Below, piece after piece: positions 63,381-64,000 of a stretch of 64,000 nt of DNA; the stretch's first letter is position 1; each line of letters opens with the position of its first letter. The notes under the pieces are model-generated. The model did not search any database and was not told the DNA's origin. It saw only the letters and a list, made by a program, of their open reading frames with translations. The translations under genes and the position numbers were made by a program. Location of the stretch: NCBI RefSeq assembly GCF_000067165.1, contig NC_010162.1, positions 11,148,501 to 11,212,500 of the forward strand. The letters run 5' to 3'. This DNA comes from Sorangium cellulosum So ce56. GTDB lineage: Bacteria > Myxococcota_A > Polyangia > Polyangiales > Polyangiaceae.

Positions 63381-64000
63381 GTGGCGAGGAGCGCCGCTTC
63401 GAGCCGGGGGATCCTGCTCTCGGTCGCCTACGATGGGCGCCCGTTCGCGGGCTTCGCTCGCCAGCGCGACCAGCGCACGGTCTCGGGAGAGCTGCTCGGC
63501 GCGCTGCGCGTCATCGACCCCGGCATCCGCGAGATCCGCGGCGCGAGCCGCACCGACGCGGGCGTCCACGCGCGCGACCAGCGGGTCGCCTTCGACACGA
63601 CGGCGCCGCTGCCGCCGCGCGGCTGGGTCCTCGCGACGGCGCGCCACCTCCCGGACGAGATCGTGATCCGGCGCGCGGCCGTGGTGCGCCTCGGCTTCTC
63701 GCCGCGCTTCGAGAGCCTCCGCAAGCGCTACCGCTACCTGATCCTCCGGGATCTGGTCCGCGACCCGTTCCTCAGCCGTCGCGCCTGGCGGGTCGAGGGC
63801 ATCACGGACGAGGCGATCGAGCGGGCGCGCGCCGAGGCGCTCGCGGCGAAGGGCACCCACGACTTCGCCGCGTTCCGGACGAGCGCGGACGAGCGGACGA
63901 CCACCGTGCGGACGCTGTACGGCGTCGAGCTGTCGCTCGATCCCGCGGACCCGCGCGTCGTGCGGATCGACGTCGAGGGGAACGCGTTCCTGCACAACAT
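63381..64000 (+). CDS. truA: tRNA pseudouridine(38-40) synthase (3' end outside window)
   Basis: The first 206 residues, from a GTG at 63381. The catalytic Asp59 is in ASRTDAGVHARDQ. SPRFESLRKRYRYLILRDL and VRIDVEGNAFLHNM, near the window end, are typical TruA segments. The enzyme modifies uridines 38-40 in the tRNA anticodon arm. The C-terminal part lies beyond the window. Confidence 0.95.
   Translation, partial: MARSAASSRGILLSVAYDGRPFAGFARQRDQRTVSGELLGALRVIDPGIREIRGASRTDAGVHARDQRVAFDTTAPLPPRGWVLATARHLPDEIVIRRAAVVRLGFSPRFESLRKRYRYLILRDLVRDPFLSRRAWRVEGITDEAIERARAEALAAKGTHDFAAFRTSADERTTTVRTLYGVELSLDPADPRVVRIDVEGNAFLHN

Overview
This 64 kb window is very GC-rich, gene-dense bacterial chromosome with many GTG starts, GTGA/ATGA start-stop overlaps, Ser/Thr kinases carrying long proline/alanine-rich linkers, lipoproteins with Gly/Ser-rich tails, an AgmX/PglI-type TonB-like protein and MopE-like metal-binding repeats. 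Together these point to a myxobacterium, most likely Sorangium/Polyangium-like (inference from gene content and composition, not from a database match). No rRNA, tRNA, CRISPR array, transposase or prophage was recognised.

Layout. 1-7.6 kb: end of an SCP2-type lipid-binding gene coupled to an extended SDR reductase, a CBS-DUF2267 protein, a very large secreted DUF3857/transglutaminase protein, a small secreted protein and a hemerythrin-like protein. 7.6-16.4 kb: a transmembrane Ser/Thr kinase followed by a surface-glycan set (methyltransferase, LPG-synthase-like membrane protein, GT-C-like membrane protein, convergent GT2 glycosyltransferase). 16.2-18.4 kb: nuoIJK standing apart from the other complex I genes. 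18.6-25.2 kb: dapA-dapB (lysine/diaminopimelate), a pseudokinase-like membrane protein and glyS without glyQ.

25.4-38.4 kb is the accessory highlight: an orphan type VI secretion VgrG island on the + strand. It has two DUF2169 proteins, a PAAR-like candidate cargo protein, two paralogous four-TM proteins, a DUF6484 protein, VgrG, a protein with a duplicated helical module and a 1049-residue acidic protein with tandem modules. No T6SS core (Tss) genes are seen. Between the two paralogous membrane genes lies a 54-codon chimeric fossil joining the start of a DUF6484-type gene to the end of a DUF2169 gene, a scar of expansion and contraction of the island.

38.4-50 kb: HtpX protease, an ABC-2-type permease without a visible ATPase, a MopE-like lipoprotein, a degenerate histidine-kinase-like protein, two lipoproteins, an M50-CBS intramembrane protease, a carotenoid-oxygenase-family protein, and a truncated KASIII-like protein with Gln where the catalytic Cys belongs. 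50-57.5 kb: a 1 kb non-coding stretch with a 10-bp-period array and a possible sigma-54 promoter ahead of a Gly/Phe-rich lipoprotein; a GH15 enzyme downstream of a RegB/RegA (PrrB/PrrA) redox two-component pair; a DUF3618/holin-X-like pair. 57.6-64 kb: housekeeping prmC, a phosphohexomutase, a PEGA-domain protein, rsmD (its stop codon opens a five-copy 31-bp minisatellite), an AgmX/PglI-like protein, a small secreted protein and the start of truA.
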